From NCBI GenBank assembly GCA_009602725.1, contig WELB01000017.1, positions 437,070-462,570 on the forward strand: 25,501 bases of DNA, given 5' to 3'. The stretch is from Spirogloea muscicola. Lineage: Eukaryota; Streptophyta; Zygnematophyceae; Spirogloeales; Spirogloeaceae. Position 1 is the first letter of the stretch, and the number at the start of each line of letters is the position of its first letter. Both the position numbers and the translations under genes were made by a program. Below are positions 20,001 to 25,501 of the stretch, in pieces. The notes under the pieces were generated by a model. That model saw only the letters and a list, made by a program, of their open reading frames with translations, made no database searches and had not been told where the DNA came from.

Positions 20001-21696
20001 GTCGATCACAATCTCACATCGTTAGGCCAGCACCTGGCGAGGATGCCCGTTGGTATGCGCATGCAAACCTGCACTTAAAAGCTGATTGAGCCGTTTTAAA
20101 ATGCGACTCTCACTCGAAGTGTGCAGCCCCCCTTTGCCTGTGCATAAATTGGCTCTTATGAAGAAGCATGTGTAGTTTTGCTCTTCCAGGAGCCCATAGA
20201 TTGACAGCCTCGACAGTGCAATTGAATATGTGACAGATGCAAGGGTAGGCAAGATGCTGATCCTCGGCTCCATGCTCCGCTGCCTCAATCCCGTGCTTAC
20301 CATTGCTGCGGCTCTAGCGAGTCGCTCTCCCTTCCTGTCGCCACTTGACAAGAGGTGAGCTTCCTTACAAGGCAAATCCATAAGAAGGGAAAAAGACTTG
20401 CATCATCTCTCAGCTGAATTTTGGTACATTTTCTCAGTCCTTGTTGTACAAGTGGCCATTGTTGTACAAGTGGTCATTGCTGTCACACTTAAAGTTTGCT
20501 CATGCATTTCGGCCCTGGGCTCTTACCTTCCTGCTATCGCTCTTGGCGCACAGAGTGGAGGCGAATGCAGCAAAGCTGAAGCTAGCAGGGAGTACGAAGA
20601 GCGACCACATGGCTGTGGTTGTTGGCTATGACGGCTGGGAGGAAGCACAGCAGCAAGTAAGCAAGGCTGCTCTGCACGTCCATGTCCTTGTGGCTACCTC
20701 AGATCACAATCGATCTGCAATGGGCTTGTCCACTATCTGCTTCTTCTTGACATATACGTGCGACAGTGTGGAGCCATGTGAAGCACAAGCAAGGTGATAC
20801 TCAGGAGTTTGCTTCGTATGTTGTTTGCCAGGGTTGGGCTGCCGAGAGGGCCTACTGCGACGCCAACTTCCTGTCGAGAGAGACGCTTGTGGCTATGCAG
20901 GCCAGCAGGGCCGACTACGCATCAGTCCTTGTGGATCTTGGGTTTGCTCCACAAGACTACCATAGACAGCTTGTGGCTTCCTCCTCCTCCTTAAGTGACA
21001 CTGTCCACGTCCTGGACAAGGAGTCGAGGAGCATCAGGGTGGTGAAGGCGGCCCTGTGCGGCGGCTTCTACCCCAACGTCCTGCGGGTGCAGCATCCAGA
21101 GAAGATTTATGCCCAAACCGAGGGAGGCACTGTTGTCAAAGACGCTGCAGCTCACGAGCTCCGCATGTACTCTAAGAGTGACGGACGGGTGTTCCTCCAC
21201 CCCAGCAGCGTAAACTTTGGTGTCGGCCGCTTCGAGAGCCCGTGGATTGTGTACAGGTGAAGTCAAATGCCCTTCAACAGTTAGTCAGATTGCTTTGAGA
21301 ATGTTGTAACTTCTCCGCCTGTCCACGGATGTGGTCCTATGCATATGCGTGTGAATTCCCTGGTTGATGTCCTGAGGTTTTTGTGGTGTGTCCTCTTGTA
21401 CCAGTGAAAAAGTGAAGACCTCCAAGGTGTACATCCGGGAAACTAGCATGGTTCCCGCCTACGGCCTCCTGCTCTTTGGAGGAGGCGAGATTGGTGTGCG
21501 TCACGAGAGGAAGTTGATCTCTTTGGATGGCTGGATGGAGTTTGAAGCGCCTGCAAGGATTGCCGTCCTGATCCGTGAGCTCCGCGGCAGAGTTGCGTCG
21601 CTTCTGGCGGACAAGATAGGCAACCCTACGCTGGACATCAGCTCCAGCCCCGTGATTGCGTCCCTCGTGCGGCTGCTTGCTACAGATGGCTTCTGA
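14036..21696 (+). CDS. DExH-box RNA helicase of the DHX57/plant DExH7 group, 17 exons
   Basis: This is a predicted ATP-dependent 3'-5' RNA helicase of the DEAH/RHA class, about 1554 residues (plant relatives about 1450). Exons: 14036-14137, 14298-14663, 14925-15091, 15389-16168, 16329-16581, 16658-16723, 16787-17191, 17324-17473, 17643-17786, 18074-18282, 18434-19114, 19265-19499, 19884-20052, 20237-20354, 20554-20656, 20832-21256 and 21405-21696. All are GT-AG and in phase. The acceptor of exon 8 could instead be 17318, and the exon 4/5 and 10/11 borders were chosen for frame and domain fit. Parts: a C2H2 finger (C38, C41, H54, H59); a dsRNA-binding-like segment (about 140-212); a charged coil; UBA-like segments (about 378-415 and 450-487); RWD (about 515-600); motif [10 protein letters not shown] (about 753); DEVH (about 855); SAT (about 892); [21 protein letters not shown] (about 1139); HA2; and a C-terminal OB-fold ([13 protein letters not shown]). 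It starts at the first in-frame ATG. UBA plus RWD in one helicase is the DHX57 signature; I do not recall the N-terminal C2H2 finger in land-plant members. Confidence 0.93.
14758..14793. repeat. Interstitial telomere-like repeat (TTTAGGG variants) in helicase intron 2
   Basis: About five diverged units run head to tail: GGGTTTAGGG, ATTAGGGG, TTTAGGGG, TTAGACCCT. The Arabidopsis-type unit TTTAGGG is present exactly. The tract lies inside the 14664-14924 intron. It could be a relic of double-strand break repair with telomerase, or part of a transposon end. Confidence 0.7.
20443..20478. repeat. 18-bp tandem duplication in helicase intron 14
   Basis: GTTGTACAAGTGGCCATT at 20443-20460 is repeated at 20461-20478 with one base change (GTCATT). 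It is entirely intronic (20355-20553) and probably a simple replication duplication. Confidence 0.7.
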
Positions 21697-22244
21697 ATGG
21701 TGCACTTCATGTATAGATTGGCTTCATTTCTGTGCCATGGTCTTCAAGTGCCTTACAGTCTCGTCTGTACGATCAACTCGCTGATTACCTGCACACTTTG
21801 CCAAACATTCAGTAATAGCTGATTGGGCTAACTTTAACACCTGCTGCCGTGTATTGCAGCAATTCTTTGCAGCTCTCTGCACCTAGCCTGCACATGTGCA
21901 GGCCATTCTGGTATTGGACGGAATGCCCAATGCTGCTTCATAATCTCTGTTGCAAGGATGCATGCTGACATCCTTGCACATCATGGTCAGGAGCTTGCAG
22001 ACTCAAATGACTGGTAGCTCGCCCAAGAGCCTGCTTGAACAGAGTGTGTAAAGCTCAAGCAAGGAGCTCAGGTCAGAGGTCAGCTACATCATCCATTTGG
22101 CACCCGACATGAGGGTGCCAATGCGATGTGCAGGGCAAGAGGCTCTGCCGCTGCTGGGTACAGCACGGCAGCTGCACTAAGAGGCGCAATGCCACAAAAA
22201 GCCTAAGCTGCGGTGCAGAGGGTGTGCTAGGAGTGAAGAGGGGG
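21697..22244. other. Convergent 3' intergenic region between helicase and methyltransferase
   Basis: The helicase stop (TGA 21694-21696, plus) faces the methyltransferase stop (TGA 22247-22245, minus), leaving about 550 bp for both 3' untranslated regions and terminators. No conserved coding sequence appears. TGTAA occurs at 22046-22050, but I could not tell whether it works as a polyadenylation signal. Confidence 0.5.
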
Positions 22245-25026
22245 TCATTGCTCAGGCACGGTGGCAAGGGCCCGTTCCCGCGGCTTCTCAATGACGCAAT
22301 TGAGGTAGAGGTGCGGGACGCCATTCTTCACCATGCTCATGTCCTTGGCTGTCACTTCCCAGTACAGGTTCTTGTAGCCCAGCAGGTCAATGACGTGCAC
22401 GTACACAGGCATGAGGTTGGTTGGCAGGTAGAACATCTCAATCCAGATGATCCCAGCAGGGCGCAGGATGCGGTCCCACTCGAAAAGCAGCTCTTCAAAC
22501 TCGTGCACATTCACGCCTTTCAGTGAGCTGCTCGTGTGCACAATGTCCAGCGTGCCGTCGAAGAAAGGAAGCCGCGCATTCATGGGCATGTGCAGCGGCA
22601 CGAGCCCCCGCAGCGCCACCGCCTCCATGTATGGCAGGCCCTTGGCATTGCGCGCCCCCGTCTCCCTGTTGCGGCTGCTCGTCACGATCGTGATGTTCCA
22701 GCGCGCCATTCGCGCTGCGAAGCTGCCAGTCCGCCCGCCCACGTCCAGGCCAATGCGCAGCGTGCCGCGCTTCATCCGCACCACGTCCTTCATCGGAATT
22801 GCTCCTGAGGAGATTCCAGGACACAGTCGAGTCTTGCTCAGGAGAAGCAACCCAAAGGCGTCCGAGCATTATTCAGCACAGCGTCTGGTCAAGTGCGACA
22901 GTGGGTCAGGCGCAGGATGAGCCCCTTCCCTACCATTGGCTTTGGAGCGCCAGCGCAGGAACTCAAGCGTCAGGTTGAAGCAATTGGGGCAGTCGCCCAT
23001 TGTGCGGTTGTTGATTTCGGCGAAGCTGCTGTGATGGTGGTTGTCCCACCGTACATTTGTGTCAACCAGCGCCTCCTGGGCCCACAACGACTCGGGGAAT
23101 GGCAGGGGATTGGTGTACTGCTCCGGCATGGGTGCAAAGCACCGCCTGGACGACAAAGCGCACAGGGTTATCGCCACTGCCAGCCAGCCACTGCTGTGAG
23201 CTCCTGCCGAAGGACTGTGGACTCAACTTGCTGCTTGCAGTAGGAGGAAGCTGTGCGCCGTGCTGCAAGCTTAATGGACCGCTCCTTAATTTATGCACCA
23301 ACTCGCAAGCGGGCCCACAGAGTTGCCACGATGTAAGAAGGGGGGCGCTGGCTCACCTCCGAGGCAGCACAAAGCAGTTTTTCTCGAAGATGAGCGACTG
23401 CACAAAGAGCCAGTCGTTGGGGCACTCCTTGTGGCGCTCGTATGTCAGGTACTGCACGGCGTGGCCAGAGCAACGAAGGTACTTTTCTCTCGTCAAGCTC
23501 TGGTCTTAAGAGGCGTCGAAATCATGCAGCAGTAGCAGCATAGTGTCACAGTTACTACAGCTACCTGGCCCTATTACCGACCAGCTTACCTCCATCACAA
23601 CCACTGGTCTACTCCTGAGATACACTTCCTCTCAAGTCCCATATTGTTGCACCTGACAACCACGGCCTAGGTGTTGCACCTGCTTGAGATTGCCAGCAGT
23701 AGCGCTGCACTCGTAGCCAATGGCGGACACGTTGCCAAGCTTCTCGTGGCGATGCCGTAGCTTGTCGCACTCCTTGACTGCTTCCTTGGCTGCCTCCATC
23801 ACCTTCTCCACGTGCAGGTGCTTCTCGTCCTACGGTGATGCATGGGACCAGAAGGGCACTTCAGCGCCAGTATGTTAGCTCCAGAGTGGCCATAGCCATT
23901 GCAGCAGACAGCAGCCTGGTGGGGGTGGCTTCTCACCTTGAACGCCTTGAGGTCGCGCGGCTCCTCGGGCTCCTTGCAGTTCGACGAGTTGGCTAGCGCC
24001 ATCTGTGACTGCCACAGGACCTGCGCTCCACCACCACCGTGGCGCCGCCAGCTCAATGTCTGGCTCAAGCCTGACGTGCCTCACCTTGAACTGACCAGAC
24101 TCGACTTACATTGTCAAGTCTCACCCTGACAAGCACAGCTCGCAACGGGTACACGACGGGGCTCTCAGTTCATGCCAGCGGTGGTGAGCACGGAGGCGCA
24201 AACCTGATACGCAAACTTGAGCTTCTCCACTTCTTCATCCTTGGTCGCAAGCTGCGCCCGCAGCTCCTCCACCACCGAGCAGTTCTTCACTGCACGGACG
24301 ATGAGACAGCGATCTCAGCTCTGTGCAGCAACCTCCAGGAAGCGCTTGGCCGTCCCCGGCCGCACTCAGAGGCGCCGCTGCTCAGCGCCGCACTCCAAGC
24401 GAACCGCACGGAGCAATGCGCGGAGCACTACTCGTGCAGAAACAATCTCCGAGGCGCTGCCGGGCTGCCAGGACCGGACGGCACACGCACCTGCCTCCTT
24501 GCACGCCCTGAGCTCGTTCTCCAGCCACTCGATGCGCTCGGCCTTCTGCTTCAGCGCCGCGTCCGCGAGCTGCACGAGGGCCGGCGCAGGGTGGTCAGCA
24601 GGCGGCCGCCATTGCTGAATGCTCGTCCCGGGAAGTTGGGTCCGCAGAGCAAGAGATATTGGGCCCGCTCACCTGGGCGCCGGCGTCACATGCGCGCTGG
24701 AGCTCGTCGACGGCGGCGTGCGCGCGCAGGATGTCCAGGTGCTCCCGGTTGTGCGACCGCAGCTTCGGCAGCAGCATTGGCCACGTTACGACTGCGGCGC
24801 CGCCGCCGTGTGGGGGATCCGTCAGCTCCCGGCGGCGGACGCGACGGCGGCGGCGCCGATGGTGGCGGCGGCGCTCACCGGCGGTGAGGAGGGCGATCGC
24901 CAGCAGCGCCCAGCGGGCGAAGGCGACGGCGCGGGCGGGCTTCGCAGCGGCGCCCCCGGCCTTGCCCTTGGACGGCGGGTCCATCGCCGCCGCCGCCGCC
25001 GGGCCGGCAGCCCTCACTGCGCCCAT
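22245..25026 (-). CDS. Plant-type membrane-anchored SAM-dependent methyltransferase, 9 exons
   Basis: This is a predicted type II membrane methyltransferase, probably of the Golgi/secretory path, about 526 residues; the substrate is unknown. Exons: 25026-24879, 24791-24673, 24569-24491, 24289-24204, 24020-23937, 23829-23680, 23499-23357, 23145-22934 and 22804-22245, all GT-AG and in phase (the start of exon 7 is the least certain). Order: a short Ala/Lys/Pro-rich cytosolic tail; one membrane anchor (about 34-53, AFARWALLAIALLTAVV); a coiled coil spread over exons 2-6; a Cys-rich region with ECPNDW, LPRRRCF and LPFPESLW; then a Rossmann methyltransferase fold with motif I GLDVGGRTGSFAARM, LPFFDGTLDIVH (post-II acidic region) and WDRILRPAGIIW. 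The layout and the PLPFPESLW/NVRWD block match a plant family annotated only as SAM-dependent methyltransferase superfamily (Arabidopsis At5g40830/At3g27230 type, from memory). Motif I has Arg where GGGTG is usual. A second in-frame ATG at 24984 is a plausible alternative start. Confidence 0.9.
24792..24878 (-). other. 87-bp intron 1 of the methyltransferase, frame-preserving if retained
   Basis: The donor is G|GTGAGC after 24879 and the acceptor GCAG before 24791. The intron is exactly 29 codons long and has no in-frame stop, so retention would add an Arg/His-rich stretch right after the membrane core. Splicing gives a clean hydrophobic anchor (LLTAVVTW), so I favour removal. Confidence 0.65.
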
Positions 25027-25501
25027 GTGGGCGCCCGCTTGCGCATGGCCGCGACGACGACGCCGTTAGCTCGAGCGAGCGGCAGCAGCAGCAGGCCCGC
25101 GACCGACGAGGAGGCGCGCCGGGCGAAGGCGGGCAGTGGCGGGCGCGGCGAGGCGAGGCGAGGCGAGGCGAGGCGGCAGCGAAGGAGAGGAAGGCGCGGG
25201 CGGGCGGGGCGCCGGCTGGCCAGGAGGAGCACGGGGCGTTGGCCGGCTATGGAGGGTGGGGCCTGCCCACCGGGCGGCGCCGCCAGGGCGGAGGAACGGA
25301 CACCAGGGGCTCGCGCCACTGGGGCCCAGGGGCCTCCACCCCCTGGCGGCGCCCCCCCTCCGGCTGTCCCGTCTCGCCGCGACGGCGGACCCCAATCGGC
25401 TTCTGACGACAAGCCCCATCATCCCCGCTCGTCAAACGCCACGCCGTGCCATCGCCGCGCCGCCCGCGCCGCTGCCGCCACCGCCGCCGTAGCCGCCGCG
25501 C
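25027..25501. promoter_or_regulatory. GC-rich upstream region of the methyltransferase
   Basis: This is the expected promoter and 5' untranslated region of the minus-strand methyltransferase. It is very GC-rich, with a short (GCGAG)n-type array at about 25147-25174 and GCC/CCG runs near 25465-25501. Long open frames on both strands reflect composition: they lack conserved motifs. No clear core-promoter element was recognised. Confidence 0.5.
25147..25174. repeat. (GGCGA)n pentanucleotide microsatellite
   Basis: Five consecutive copies of the five-base unit GGCGA lie upstream of the methyltransferase ATG, in the probable promoter or leader. Confidence 0.75.

Noticed and set aside
24111-24887. 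Plus-strand 258-codon frame across the methyltransferase 5' half
   Set aside because: It spans several introns of the minus-strand gene, has no conserved motif, and is explained by high GC content.
1-25501. A prokaryote-style gene cluster or novel defence system
   Set aside because: All four genes are intron-rich, of known eukaryotic families, on both strands and without shared operon structure.

Overview
The window is nuclear DNA from a green-lineage eukaryote (Viridiplantae), most likely a streptophyte: a charophyte-grade alga or an early land plant. Three things point there. It carries a ClpD/ERD1-type plastid Hsp100, a plant PDIL1-3/1-4-type protein disulfide isomerase and a plant-type membrane-anchored methyltransferase. 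Every gene is split by many GT-AG introns, about 50 exons in all. Plant-type telomere units (TTTAGGG) occur inside the sequence. Exons and 5' ends are GC-rich and introns are closer to neutral. The exact lineage is inference.

Four multi-exon genes fill the window. Reading frames join in phase across every splice junction I placed. (1) 2297 to about 7600, minus: ClpD-like AAA+ chaperone, 12 exons. (2) 8887 to about 13622, minus: ER protein disulfide isomerase, 13 exons, ending HTEL. (3) 14036-21696, plus: about 1554-residue DExH-box RNA helicase of the DHX57/plant DExH7 group, 17 exons, with an N-terminal C2H2 finger, UBA-like segments and an RWD domain. (4) 22245-25026, minus: about 526-residue predicted type II membrane SAM-methyltransferase, 9 exons.

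Between the genes: 1-2296 has no recognisable gene and holds a degenerate repeat family. That family reappears in inverted orientation at 8200-8500, on the other side of clpD. The region 7599-8140 upstream of clpD is dense in bZIP- and WRKY-type cis-element cores. The PDI and helicase genes are divergent and share a short (about 0.4 kb) intergenic region with a telo-box. The helicase and methyltransferase genes converge.

Two genes lack a visible start codon. In clpD, a stop codon and no ATG lie upstream of the conserved domain, beside a (CGG)14 tract. In PDI, the first exon runs into an unresolved base (N at 13625) next to a (CAG)8 tract. ClpD and PDI are both protein quality-control factors, in plastid and ER respectively. 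Nothing suggests a prokaryote-style operon; the neighbours look independently transcribed. I found no RNA gene, CRISPR array or intact mobile element. The most notable signals are the clpD promoter cluster, the helicase upstream ORF that overlaps its start codon, and the frame-preserving intron next to the methyltransferase membrane anchor.
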